Part shown: positions 1-10,620 of the stretch, in pieces
Numbering within the stretch: position 1 is the stretch's first letter
Layout: the number at the start of each line of letters is the position of its first letter
From: Typhlomys cinereus
Taxonomy: Eukaryota; Chordata; Mammalia; Rodentia; Platacanthomyidae
Assembly: GCA_023101885.1 (NCBI GenBank)
Contig: JALPQD010000395.1
Coordinates: 1,126,001-1,190,000, forward strand
DNA: 64,000 nt
Direction of reading: 5' to 3'
Made by a program: the position numbers and the translations under genes
Notes under the pieces: model-generated
What the model saw: only the letters and a program-made list of their open reading frames with translations
Told to the model about the DNA's origin: nothing
Databases searched by the model: none

Positions 1-1070
1 TTCCCTGATGGCTTATTCCCCTGGGCACCCGTCGGTAGGTGCTGACGTCATGTCCCTCCCTCCCACGAGACTCTCATCTTTGGGTCTCCTGCCATGTCCG
101 AGACAGATCCCAGGCAGGGTATACATGAAGTGCTCAATAGATCATGTGGGATGAGGCAACAAGCGAAGGCATGAGTGTGAAAGGAGGTTGGACAGATAGC
201 AGGCCAGGCTGGAAGGAGATACAACCCGAGAGCCCAGCTGCACCCCTACCCTCCCACCCCCCTGGACGCGGGCTCTTTCCCTGGCTTCTGGCCCTTTAAA
301 GGCAGCAAGTGAAGCCAAGGGCAGAGCTGGAGTTGGCAAGTCCTTGACGGAAGTGATCTACGAGCCACCTCTCCCTTCACGTGGCTTTATTTTGAAAACG
401 TGAACTTTACAAATGTCAGGGAAAGGCGGGTTCTCAGTCTGGGACCACCGGGAGCCGATTAGCATTCACGCGGGCTTGGCTAATGGGGCTCGGCATGGGC
501 CTGTTGGGGCTCCTGCAGAAGGCCAGGTCTGGGGGAGTTAGAGCACAAGACCACCCGGCTGCCAAGCACAAGCCTCCCTGGGGAGGAGGGGGCAGCAGAG
601 CCGCAGGTGGGGTGCAGAGTGTGTGGGGGGGTGTCAGGCTTGGCGAACCCCAGTCCCCACCCTGACAGTTCCCCCTGGGGCCCCGGGGGGGGGAGGGCAG
701 GACCCCCATGCTGCCCACAATGAAACTGAGGCTCAAGGAGGCAAAGCAGCTTGTCGGATTCTGAGGTTCCGTGGCCGGAGGCCCAAGCAGACAGTGAACC
801 CTGTTCCCTAGTGCATGTGGGTCACAGCACTCTTGCCACCCCTATTTCCAGATGCGATCACTTTGGGTGCGCCCAGCGTCCTCAGGCTGGTGTTGAGGAA
901 ACACGCCCATCTGTGGGCGTGGCGAGTACACAGCACCCTCCTACGGCAGCCCCTGCCTGACCAGTGGGGTCTCAGCTGAGGTTACTTCCTCCCTAGATTG
1001 CTGCACGCCCCCCATTCCGGCAGGGTGTCAAATGCTTGGCTCACCGATGTGTGGTAAACATACATCGGGG
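1..1070. other. Intergenic sequence with MIR trace
   Basis: No gene recognised. A MIR-like piece (caatgaaactgaggctcaag) begins at about 718. A G-run lies at 684-693. Confidence 0.4.
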
Positions 1071-1328
1071 GCTGGAAGATGGCTCAGTCAGTAACGTGAT
1101 TGCCACACAAGCTGAGGATCTGAGTTTGATCCCCAGCACCCACATGAAACCCTAGCTGGGGGCACAGGCTTGTAACGCCTGTACTGGGAGGCGGAGACAG
1201 AAGGATCCCTGGGGCTGCTGGCCGGCCGGGCAGACCTACTGTGCTCAACCTCAGAGAGATGCTTTGTTCTGGAAACAAGATGGTGGCTCCTAAGGAATGA
1301 CACGAGGTTGACCTCTGGCCTACACACA

Positions 1329-1381
<53 letters not shown>
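1071..1381 (+). mobile_element. B4 SINE with (CA)n tail
   Basis: Head gctggaagatggctcagtca, then gagtttgatccccagcaccc, a B1-like middle (gtaacgcctgtactgggagg) and a 3' part gaggttgacctctggcctac. This is the rodent B4 layout (ID head joined to B1). It ends in a (CA)n run at about 1321-1380. Confidence 0.85.
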
Positions 1382-1382
<1 letters not shown>

Positions 1383-1499
1383 TGGGACTTGTTACACAGT
1401 GGGACTTGTCACTCAGCGTGAGTCTGCTGGATTGGGAAAGTGAGGTACATGAGATCCTCGTGTTTGTAAATGTCACATGTGCTTGTACACACATGTATT

Positions 1500-1800
1500 A
1501 TATATAAGCTTGTTTAAGTATGTGCCCGCATTGTGGAGAGGTATGTGTGTGCGTGTGCATGGTGTGTAGCGGGGGAATGTATGTGTATGTACACGTGTTG
1601 TGTTGTGTGTGTGCTTGTGATGTGAGGTATAACCGATGTGTGTGTGTGTGTGTATGTGACTCTGGGATATGTGCACGTGGATGTGGTGTGGTGTGTCCAT
1701 GCATATGCGGGTGCCGTGGAAGGCTGTGTGTGTATGTGATGTACTGTTTTGACATATGTCTAAGGTGTATCTGGTGTGTGTGTGTGTGTCTGGGCAAGTG
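1500..1800 (+). repeat. Degenerate TG-rich region
   Basis: Imperfect tgtgtg/tatgtg runs over about 300 bases, with purer (TG)n at about 1637-1652 and 1775-1788. Open frames across it are Cys/Val or His/Thr low-complexity artefacts. Confidence 0.8.
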
Positions 1801-1956
1801 TGAGTGCAGTGGAGACCCAGGATATGCATGGTTTGGAGGCGTGGGCCTGGCCTCAGGGGGCCTCTAGAGGGGAAGCTTCTGGAACTAATTGTGGAGCAGT
1901 CTGTGGTCCCTGCAGCCAAGCTTGGACCTCACTACTCGCTTCATGAAGCTGCATCC

Positions 1957-2073
1957 TGGGTACCCCCAGGGTATGTTGGGTACCCCCGGGGCATGTTGGG
2001 TACCCCCGGGCATGCTGGATACTCCTGGAGTATGCTGGGTACCCCCAGGGCATCCGGGTACCCCCAGGCATGC
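1957..2073 (+). repeat. Minisatellite, about 21-bp unit
   Basis: Five to six copies of gggtacccccggggcatgtt with small changes (ccagggtatg, cctggagtatg, ccagg). Most copies keep GGGTACCCCC, itself a palindromic core. GC-rich array in intergenic DNA. Confidence 0.9.
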
Positions 2074-2689
2074 TGAGGTCAGAGCTCTGGAGGGAACCCT
2101 GTCAGAGGCTGGTCTCCCTTGGATGGTGTCCGAGGGGGCCAAGCAGGGCTCTGGACGCTGGGGCTCAGAGTCTGCAGACAAGCCGGCCCTACGCCCTCCT
2201 GCTTTGTCCTGTCACAGTCAGGGGTCGCCCGGTCCCCAGCAAGGACAGCCTTGGGGGTGAGTGCCGAGCTACTAAGACTTCCCATCACCGTGAAATGGGG
2301 GGGGCAGCTTCTGCTGGTGTCTGTGGCCCTTGGCATTTCACTAAGCAAGTGCGTGTCCGTGTGGGACCCGGCTCAGCCCAGCCCTGTGCACCCCTCTCCT
2401 CTCCTCCCCCCCATGCTGACCTCCTGTCCCGAGAGAGACCGCTAACCATGCCACTCACCACGGTCCCAGGACTCGGAAGGCAGGCGGGCGGAGGAAGGCG
2501 TGGTCAAGACTGCGAGAATCAGACATCAGGAGCTCCCACGTCTGCCCGCACACTCGGGCAGGCATCCTCTCTCGGGCCTTGTGTGGAGACAGGCAAAGGG
2601 ACATCACAGCCCGGTGGCAGGCAGAGGATAGGCAGGGCAGCCTGCCAGCAGAGACCCCTAAATAACAGAGCGACCGGCCCGTCTGCGGC
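2074..2689. other. Intergenic unique sequence
   Basis: No gene or repeat recognised; open frames are GC-driven. Confidence 0.35.
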
Positions 2690-3010
2690 TCATCCCGGCT
2701 GGGGGACAGGCTCCGGCTTCATAACGGGTGATCGATGGGCCTAATATGGGATTGGAGATGCCGGGCTGGCAGCCCCGGCCTGGCCTGCTGGCTGCCATTT
2801 GCCCATATATTTATTTATTAATGCAGCTTCCTCAGTGGCAAAAGTCCAAAAACAATAAAAGAAATTGAATTGCATATCAGATGGGACATCAGAGGGAGAT
2901 ACGGCCATAAATCGAGGCGTAGTTATTCCATAAATATCAGCGCCTCCCGAAAAGCCCGTGCACTGTTACCAAGTTATAATCAGAACCTGGTCCCCGGACA
3001 GTCACTGTCA
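2690..3010. promoter_or_regulatory. Candidate conserved intergenic enhancer
   Basis: A 300-bp repeat-free block switching from GC-rich to AT-rich. It contains two CCATAAAT motifs (2905-2912 and 2928-2935, 23 bp apart; HOX/CDX-type), AACAATAAAAG (SOX plus CDX-like), ATTGCATAT (POU-like) and AAGTTATAATCAG. This density is unlike the surrounding sequence and typical of vertebrate conserved non-coding elements. Confidence 0.4.
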
Positions 3011-3289
3011 GCCCCTCCCCCACAGGACACACAGGCTGGATCCCCAAAATAAATAACGATTTGCAGGGGTCACCTGCCCCCGGGGAGGCAGGCGTCTACT
3101 CACCCTGGATGCCCACCCAAGGTACTCATGAGTGCCAATGGGAAGAGACGGACCGTAACTAGGGTACAGGCCTGTGAGGGTACGAGGGGGAGCAGGCCCA
3201 GGGTCTCTATCCCTTCAGCTGTCCACCTTTCCCGCAGTGCCCTCTTAGATATCATTCTGTCTCTGAGCTATTTTTTTTTTCCAAATTGA
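3011..3289. other. Intergenic unique sequence
   Basis: No gene recognised; ends in a T-run at 3271-3280. Confidence 0.35.
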
Positions 3290-3640
3290 GGATATAGAGC
3301 TTTTACTTGCTGTAACAGATAACGGAGATCATCGACTTAGAAAGAAGAAAGGTTTGTGTTGAATCTCAGCTTTAGATTTCAAGTTGGTAATAGGTTGGCT
3401 CTATGGCTTTGGTCTGTATGTGGGGGGGCACGCTGTGGTGGGAGGGCATGGGGAAGCTAAATGTCTCCTGTGTCCAGATGAAAAACAGGAAGAAGGGGCT
3501 GGGATTCCACAATCCCTTTCAACAGAGTGCTCCCCGGTAATCAGAAGACCTCTTTAAGTTTCCACTGCCTTCTAATGGTTCTAATCTGGGGTTCAAGCCA
3601 TTGACATGTGGGCCTTGGGGGTCACTTAAGACCCAGTGTC
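3290..3640 (+). mobile_element. Old interspersed repeat (hAT/URR-like, tentative)
   Basis: Reads acttgctgtaacagataacg, gaaagaagaaaggtttgtgt, ttggctctatggctttggtc, cacgctgtggtgggagggca, then ttcaagccattgacatgtgg. I recognise this order from abundant non-autonomous repeats of rodents whose copies carry aggtttattt.. and ggtgggagggcatgg. Family name is tentative. Confidence 0.4.
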
Positions 3641-4090
3641 TAGCGGGGTAAGATTCACGATCACTGCAGTGCACGTGTGATTGTTAAGTACGTGGCACCA
3701 TGAAGTTGTGCATGTGTGGAGACCTGCAAAACAGCCCTGGCACTCAGGAGACAGAGCCGGGAGACCCCCCTGGGCAAGCTGGCTGGCTGCCCTGCCGATC
3801 GATGAGCTCTGGATTCATCTGAGAGACCTTGCCTCCATCAATGAAGTGGAAAGCCATGGAGGAAATACCTGGGGAACCTGGGGCACCCCTACACCACCCC
3901 GGCACCTGCATCCCCACACATACGCACGCGACACACCCCACATACGAAAACATACACTCCAGAGACTGAGTGGAGAGACACACATCATCCTGGAAGCTTC
4001 TGCGTGCTCCTCCCCGTCACCTGCAGTGAGAGCTCGCGTGGCAGCTGCAGAACCCAGGCAAACACACTCATATCTGGACGTACGTGCTGC
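3641..4090. other. Intergenic with possible SINE remnants
   Basis: 3690-3985 has a B4-like order (caggagacagagccgggaga, gagagaccttgcctccatca, caca-rich tail). Diverged; no gene. Confidence 0.35.
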
Positions 4091-4094
4091 TTGG

Positions 4095-4330
4095 TTCGTT
4101 GGTCATCACTAGTAAGTCCTGCCTTTGTCCCTGAACAGGGGTCTGTTCCTTTTTCACTGCTGTATAGTGTTCTATGTGTGCGTACATTCATTTATCTACT
4201 CCCTTTGGGAGGGGGCAGACGCTGGGTTGATTCTGTTGTAAGCTGCTGTGAACCCCCTCGAGTGGGACTTTTTGTGAAGCCTGTCTGGCTTATGCCAGGC
4301 AAAACCCTGTGGGGATAAGCGAGAAGCATG
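4095..4330. mobile_element. Old L1 3'-region fragment
   Basis: Contains ttcactgctgtatagtgttc, cattcatttatctactccct, gggttgattctgttgtaagc and tgctgtgaaccccc, matching the familiar old-L1 string (actgctgtatagtattccat..tttatccattc..gctgctatgaac). Ancient and diverged. Confidence 0.6.
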
Positions 4331-4629
4331 TCTAACCCCACCAGGAACCGCCTGGTTCTTCTTCAAAGTGGCTGCTTCATCCCCTCGGCCACAAATGAGA
4401 GCCCCAGGGGTCCCGCCTGTGCGTCGCCCTCTGTGCGGTCCATTTCATCCCCTGCTGACTTCTCCCACGGAAGTCTGTAATCTCCCTTTGCGAGTGTGGT
4501 GTCTGCACAAGCTGCCCACTCGGAGTCTCTGAGATAGCCCCCCTGGGCCCATCCTGTCGTGACTCTAGGGGGATCCTGCTAGCTTACCCCGGCAGCTCTG
4601 TCCCTCACAGGCCTCCATACTCTGTCCCC
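4331..4629. other. Intergenic unique sequence
   Basis: No gene or repeat recognised. Confidence 0.35.
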
Positions 4630-4643
4630 CACACTGCCTTTCT

Positions 4644-4693
4644 TTTTTTTAATTTTTAATTATTTATTATTTATTCAATTGTGCGTATATGCG

Positions 4694-4724
<31 letters not shown>

Positions 4725-4948
4725 GTGTGTAGAACCACGGACGAATTCGGGAACCAGCATGGACCCCTCCACCTCCTCCTCGTTTATTCTGTCCTGGGAT
4801 TCACAGGCTCCGCCCTACCAGGATCAGAAACACAGGCCGCCCCCGCTTCTGCCTGGCATCTATACATGGGGTCTAGAATCCGAACTCAGAACCTTCCTCC
4901 TGCAAGGCAGAGGCTTAACCCTTGAGCCACCTCTCCAGCCCCCCCACA
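4644..4948 (-). mobile_element. Young B2-like tRNA SINE with internal (TG)n
   Basis: Antisense copy: poly(T)/ATTT tail, (TG)n at about 4692-4715, then gtagaaccacggacgaattc and the body, ending at the head complement gagccacctctccagccccc. Flanked by a perfect 14-bp target-site duplication cacactgcctttct at 4630-4643 and 4949-4962. Confidence 0.9.
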
Positions 4949-4962
4949 CACACTGCCTTTCT

Positions 4963-5392
4963 ACCTCCCCTCTCGACTCTCTTTTCTCACCCACTGCTCA
5001 CCCCGTCTCCCCTTTCTCATGTCAGCTCCCCTCTCTCATGGTCACAGTGACACCCAAGGGCCACAGGACAGACGGATCATGAGGTGGGTCTCACCCCACC
5101 AAGCACTCCCACCACGGTGAGCTGTCTGTCCGCAGACTCAAAGCAACAGGGCTGGGACTTCGGACTAAGAACACCTGGTATACGTCAGTGGCAAGCAGCT
5201 GACGCATCACTTTGAGGGTGCAAGTCACAGAACATGAAATTAGCATTCTGCACCCTCACATTGTACCCACAGCTTTATAACTGCCTCCCCCCCAGTGTTC
5301 TAAGTGTCCAATTTATGGTGGCTTTGGGAATTACCCTCCACTGATCTTCCACCCTAGTGCTGTGAGCCTGGGCCCCTCATTACAGTTAGCCT
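4963..5392. other. Intergenic unique sequence
   Basis: No gene recognised. Confidence 0.35.
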
Positions 5393-5835
5393 AGTGTTGC
5401 AGTTCGCCCATGTGGTTGCTGATAAAATCATGACAAAACAGCCTAAGGGAACAAGGGGTTTACCCTCTGTCACGATAGTCCTAATCTGGTTATAGTTGCT
5501 TGTCCAGCTTGGCAGGAGAACCCACACCCACACCAAGGGCCGAGGAAACTGGGCACACTGTAACCACATGACGGCTGAGACAGAGACGATCTTTAACTTG
5601 CCAGACCAGCATGTCTGGCCAAGTGTACACAAGGATGCCGACTTCCTCAACCAGTTCCTTCCATTTTATTCACCTGCTCCTGGACTAGTCCCACCCGCTA
5701 TGGGCTGGACCTTCCCCATCAGCTAGACAGTCTCCTGCAGGTTCCCTCTGGGCTTAACTACTAATTCTCTACAAGTGTGTCCAGAGCTCAACCCCTCAAC
5801 CGTCAATTTGATGCCTGTATCTATGACATCTGGCT
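5393..5835 (+). mobile_element. Interspersed repeat, copy A (about 430 bp)
   Basis: From tagtgttgcagttcgcccat to caaccgtcaatttgatgcct. It matches 9896-10322 along its length and in the same orientation, including gttgctgataaa, gaaactgg, acttgccagaccag and gggctggaccttcccc. Termini resemble the rodent hAT-derived URR1 group (gtcaagttgacac end); no coding capacity. Confidence 0.7.
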
Positions 5836-6099
5836 AGCCAGCTTGCTCTGGGGATTCCTGGCTGTACCTTCCAGGGCTAGAATTAGACAGGCCGCCACGC
5901 CCACCTGGCATTTTTACGTGGAATCTGGGATCTGAACGTGGGTTCCTTTGCTTGTAAGACAAAGACTTTCACTGTTCAGCCATCTCCCTGCCCTATTCAT
6001 TTGCTTTTTGACACCCAACATCTGAGTGTCTCCCCGACTTCCAGTCCAGGCTCACCTTGCCCACAAATCTCTTTCTGACAGTGCATCAAGCACAGCTAA
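5836..6099 (-). mobile_element. SINE fragment, antisense
   Basis: 5895-5995 reads cacgcccacctggcattttt, ggatctgaacgtgggttcct and actgttcagccatctccctg, the complement of a diverged B2-like head. Flanks are unique. Confidence 0.5.
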
Positions 6100-6435
6100 A
6101 AATGCACCTCCCAGGGCTGCAGGCGCAGCCCGTGAAGTGCTTGTTCCTCAAGCAAGAGGACCTGAGTTCCATCCCCGGAATCCACGGAAAAGCCAAAAGT
6201 CGGGCCCAGTGCCACATGCTCCCCAACACCGGGGAGGCAGAGACAGGCGGATCTCTGCGGCTGGCTGGCTAACTGGCTTAGTGCGTTTGGTGAGTTCCAG
6301 GCAGAATGAGAGGTTCAGCCTCAAAAACCAGGGTGGACAGCAAGCAGCTGAGGAACACCAGCCGAGGTTGACCTCTGACCTCTGCACACTCACAAATGCA
6401 CATACATCTGCATTCGTGCGCATACACGCATCACT
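6100..6435 (+). mobile_element. B4 SINE
   Basis: gggctgcaggcgcagcccgt, gacctgagttccatccccgg, ccaacaccggggaggcagag, ggtgagttccaggcagaatg, then gaggttgacctctgacctct and a CA-rich tail: a full rodent B4 layout. Confidence 0.85.
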
Positions 6436-6689
6436 ATAGAGCTAGCTGTGGGAATAGGGCTGTCCATGGGGGGTTCCTGTCCGCAGGTGCCCCACTCTCT
6501 CTCGCCAGTCTGGCCAAGACCAAGAAGGGCGGAGCCTGGTTTTGTACCTGATGCTGTTTGACTCTGCCTGGGCCCTTGGATCCCCAGGACAGGGAGAATT
6601 CTGGGTGACCTGTGCTGTGCCGCTCCAAGCACCGGGCCTAGCTCCCTTCCCCCCACAAGAGTCCTTCCCTTCCCCAGGCTCCTGGCTGG
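6436..6689. other. Intergenic unique sequence
   Basis: No gene recognised. Confidence 0.35.
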
Positions 6690-6990
6690 GGGAGGGAAGG
6701 ACGACCCAATTTATTTGGCAACAAATAAAGAGCCACCTGATTAAGATGAGGGTGTAGTTTAAAGAAGGGAAAAAAAACCGTTGGCCTCCCGCGTCTTTAT
6801 ATTCTGAACCGGATCGTTCTGGACGCGGGCAGAAGGCCTGATTTAATATCCTCATGGAAAATACTGCACCTGATCCAATTACCACGGGAGTTTTGATACA
6901 GTCAGCAGTCAAGATGAGCGATTCGGAGCTTCGCACCGCGGGAGCAAACACACAGACCGAATTACCCACGCTCCTCCGGGACAACTTAGA
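6690..6990. promoter_or_regulatory. Candidate conserved intergenic enhancer
   Basis: Repeat-free, motif-rich block: CCAATTTATTTGGC, CAACAAATAAAG, CTGATTAAGATG, TTTAATATCC, GATCCAATTACC and CCGAATTACCC. AT-rich cores are set in otherwise GC-balanced sequence with CpG. Composition suggests a conserved element; no direct proof. Confidence 0.4.
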
Positions 6991-7479
6991 CGGCTCGGGT
7001 CGCTGGGAGGGCACCTCGGGCCAAGCCAGGGGGGCTAAGCGGAGGCCAGCTTGTGTGGCCCCTGCCAGGCACCCCCCAGCCACATGTTCTTGTCTCACGC
7101 AACCCTATGAGAGGTTGATGCAAAAACAGGCGACCGACTGGGGATCCACTCACACCATGGCATGGTCCAGTCTGGCCTTGGGGTCCCAGGGTTTGGTACG
7201 AGGGTCCGTAGGGTAATGACTCCTCAGCTCACTAGTGTCCGGGGCTGCAACGGTGCCGTGAATGCTTCCTTGGAGACTGTGGGGCAACCGGGGAGCTTCA
7301 AGCCCTCAGAAGCGCATCCGGGGGCAGTGTACACGGGATGGGCTCTGCATTTGATATGCTTCGGATTTCTTCCTTGTACTTTATTACTTGCCTTGTAGGG
7401 AGATGCACACGTGCTGCTGGGCCAGGGCGGAAGTCAGAGGGCATCCTGCGGGAGTCGGTCCTCTTCTTCGGCATGAATT
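6991..7479. other. Intergenic unique sequence
   Basis: No gene recognised. Confidence 0.35.
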
Positions 7480-7835
7480 CCCTCTTCCCACTCAGGACCC
7501 AAACACCTCAGGGCTACAGTTCTTGGCTCACAGCTTCCGGTTACGGTCCATGATGAGGGTGGGTGAGTTCATGCTGCAACAGAGGGGCTTGGACACGCCA
7601 TATCCACAGAAAGAGCCGAGACAGGAGCTTCTTCTCACCGGTCAGTCTGCCAAAACACTGCACCACCCTCTCCATCTTATCCACCTGCCCAGCAGTTGGC
7701 TCCACCCACTATGGGCTGGATCTTCTCACGTCCATTAGATAAGCCTTCTCAGGCTTGATCAGGGCTTGCGTCAACTAAATAATTCTTCATAGGTGTGCTC
7801 GATTCTTAGCGGTCAGGTTAACACCTATATCTAAC
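7480..7835 (+). mobile_element. Interspersed repeat, divergent copy C
   Basis: Shares with the 5393 and 9896 elements the order cagttcttggctcacagctt, ccacccactatgggctggat, cattagataagcc, aggcttgatcagggcttgcg and aggttaacacctatatcta. More diverged. Confidence 0.55.
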
Positions 7836-7954
7836 TGGCGCACTGTCCACCTTGGGGGTCACTGTCCATCTTACAGGTTCCTGGGATCGACTCAGGTCAT
7901 CGAGCTTGGTGGCAAACACCTTTGTCTGCTGAGCCATCTGGATGCTTCTGGATT

Positions 7955-8245
7955 TTTTTTAATGTGTATTTTTTTTGCGTGCACGCATGTGTATGTGTTT
8001 ATGTCTATGTGTGTCGGAGGGCACTGTGTCCCTGTGGAGTCCAGGGTGACATCAGGAATCATTCTGGATGGCTCTCCCTCCTTTTTTCACTTTGCTCTGC
8101 AGTTTCCCAGGCTCTGTCTTCCAGAGCCAGAAGTGCAGGCCACCGCCATTTCCACCTGCTGTTCTTATGTGGGATCTGGGATTTGAACTCATGTCCTTTT
8201 GCTTGCAAGGCGGAGGCTAACCCCTGAGCTATCTCTCTAGCCCCA
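7955..8245 (-). mobile_element. Old relative of the B2-like SINE, antisense
   Basis: Reads gtgtccctgtggagtccagg, gtgacatcaggaatcattct, ggtttcc-like body, ggatctgggatttgaactca and the head complement gagctatctctctagcccc. It has no long (TG)n but shows a TG-poor version of the same region. Confidence 0.8.
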
Positions 8246-8249
8246 AGGA

Positions 8250-8397
8250 TTTTTTTTTTTTAAAGATAGGATCTTATATATTCCAGGCTGGTTTCAAACT
8301 TGCTGTGTAGCTGGGGATGGCTTGAACTCCTCCTGTTCCTCCCGCCTTCGCTGCCCTGAGTGCTGAATACAGGTGTGTGCCACCGTGTCCAGCTTGG
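8250..8397 (-). mobile_element. B1 SINE, antisense
   Basis: T-run at 8249-8260 followed by agataggatcttatatattc, caggctggtttcaaacttgc, gatggcttgaactcctcctg and tgctgaatacaggtgtgtgc, the complement of a B1. Confidence 0.8.
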
Positions 8398-8655
8398 TCG
8401 GCTTGGAAACAAGGACAGAGATGTCACTTTGGTTGCAGTTCCCTGGGGTGGCTTTTGTGCACAGGAGAAAAGTACTTGGACAACTAACTCCGGCATTTAG
8501 CGTGCGCACGGGACTGTTACACACTGAGAAATACTCCCTTCATAAGCAGTGAACTTTCCAGAGCCAGCACTCTGCAGTGGTTCCTTTGGAGGACTATTTG
8601 ATCACTGTTTGATCCCAGTTGTAACGCCGGTCCTCAGAGCTCTTTAAATACTTTC

Positions 8656-8970
8656 TTTTTTTTTTTAATTTTTTTTTATTATTATCATCATTTATTCAAC
8701 TGTGTGCATATGCGTGTGTACGTGCGCGCGTGTGTGTCTATGTGTGTGTGTGTGTGTGTCTGTGTGTGTAGAACCACGGACGAATTCGCGAACCACCATG
8801 GACGCCTCCACCTCCTTCTGCCCCGGGATTCACAGGCTCCGCCCTACCAGGACCAGAAACGCAGGCCGCCCCCGCTTCCGCCTGGCGTCTATATGTGGGA
8901 TCTGGGATCTGAACTCAGGACCTTCCGCCTGCAAGGCGGAGGCTTAACCCCTGAGCCACCTCTCCAGCCC
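8656..8970 (-). mobile_element. Young B2-like tRNA SINE with internal (TG)n
   Basis: Intact antisense copy flanked by a perfect 18-bp target-site duplication agctctttaaatactttc at 8638-8655 and 8971-8988. (TG)n at about 8742-8769. Lacks the 7-bp segment gtttact found in most other copies, a deletion shared with the 15661 copy. Confidence 0.95.
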
Positions 8971-8988
8971 AGCTCTTTAAATACTTTC

Positions 8989-9895
8989 AATTGCATAAAT
9001 AAACCTGATATATCCGGTTTCCTCCGATGCCAACAGAGAAACCAGCCTTATTGCTGACCAGAGTCTCTCTCTTGCAAATTAGCACACCATGTTCGAAAAT
9101 GTGAACGTCAGAACTGTGAACACATTTCCTTAAGAAGGCAACATGAAACCCCCAAGTCTAGGGCGAAGGCCAGGTTTCCTACAGGAGGTCGATCTCCCAG
9201 GTTTGCACCCTGCTTCGATCAGCAAGCTTCTCCCCAACTTTGAGAGTGTTGAAGGCACCACACTGCCCACATGATACCCTCAGGGATGCTTGGATCGCTG
9301 GAAACCTGTCTAAACTGAATTCTAAGGCTTTTGAGGGTGGAACGTTGCTAAGTTAGCATGGAAACGACTTTGGCATAACAGGCAACTTGGGGGCTTTCTT
9401 TCACCTGGTTGATGGTCTCGATGGCCAGCGAGACCCGGCTTGGTACCCTTGTTCTAAACGGCTGTCTCCGGGATGGAGAGTCCTGCTGGTAGCGAGGTCT
9501 CCTTGCTCTTCTCTTTGCAGTCACCAGCCCGAGCCCCCGCTCAGTGCTCCCAGACTTGATTGGATTCGTCTAATCCGTTTACGGCTTCATCCTGCCGCAG
9601 ACTCTGTGTTTCTCCTCCCAGCCAGCGATGGAGGATGCTTCCTGAGAGTGATTGGATTCTGGGTGTCTCTCAGGACTTTTGTGACAGCTCCGAGGTCATC
9701 GCAAAGATGGAGAGGGGTGGGGAGGACATGGCCACTGCCCAGAAAGATAGTGGAGCGGTGACTATCTGAGGAGACGGTTGCTCCCGGGCCGCCGGCCACA
9801 CGCTGCTTTTACCATCACAGGCTCTACCCCTGAGAAGACAGGCTGGCTGCAGGAGACTTGGGCTCAGGAGCACACAGGAGGGACCCACGTTACCT
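8989..9895. other. Intergenic unique sequence
   Basis: No gene or clear repeat recognised. Confidence 0.35.
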
Positions 9896-10322
9896 GGTGT
9901 TGCAGTCAGCCTGCATGGTTGCTGATAAATGACCATCAAATGGCATAAGGGAGCAAGGGGTTTATTCTCTCTTACGATTATAGATTACAGTTCTCAGTCC
10001 AGCTTGATGGGAGAGCACGGACCAACAACAGAGCCGAAGAAACTGGCCACACACCATCACCACATAACAGCTGAGAGATGGACCATCCTTACTTGCCAGA
10101 CCAGTGTATCTGGTCAAGGGAACAGAAGGATACCGACTCTCTCAACCAGCTCTCTGTGATTTATTCCAGGGCCTAGTCCCATCCACCATGGGCTGGACCT
10201 TCCCCGTCAGCTAGACAATCTCTTGCAGGTTTGCTCTGGGCTTAATTCAACTCCAATTCTCCACAAATGTGCCCAGAGCTCAAACCCTCAACTGTCAAGT
10301 TGACACCTGTGCCTAACTATGA
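9896..10322 (+). mobile_element. Interspersed repeat, copy B (about 430 bp)
   Basis: Same element as 5393-5835: gttgcagtcagcctgcatgg, gttgctgataaatgaccatc, ccatgggctggaccttcccc, ccctcaactgtcaagttgac. No open frame of interest. Probably a non-autonomous DNA transposon of the URR1 type; the family name is tentative. Confidence 0.7.
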
Positions 10323-10439
10323 CACCTGGTTTACATGCTGCATGCTGTGCACCAGCCTGAGATGCACATAATATTAACTGTGGCAGCCTCCGCTGGGGCC
10401 CTAACTCTGCCCCCCAGGCAGCAGGTGTGAGCGCTGGGC

Positions 10440-10620
10440 AGAGCTGAATACTGAGCCAGGGTGAGAGCTGAGTGTAAGGTGTGAGCGCTGAGCAGCAGGT
10501 GTGGGCACTGAGCAGGTCTGCGTGCTCAGCAGGTGTGGGCACTGAGCAGGTCTGCGTGCTCAGCAGGTGTGGGCACTGAGCAGGTCTGCGTGCTCAGCAG
10601 GTGTGGGCACTGAGCTGCAG
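10440..10620 (+). repeat. Minisatellite, 34-bp unit
   Basis: About 3.5 nearly perfect copies of a 34-bp unit containing cagcaggtgtgggcactgag and caggtctgcgtgct, at about 10494-10612, preceded by degenerate gagcgctgag copies from 10440. Confidence 0.9.

Noticed and set aside
1321..1380. (CA)n runs considered as telomere-like or CRISPR-like arrays.
   Set aside because: They are ordinary dinucleotide microsatellites, most of them embedded in or following SINEs; no spacer-repeat structure exists anywhere in the window.
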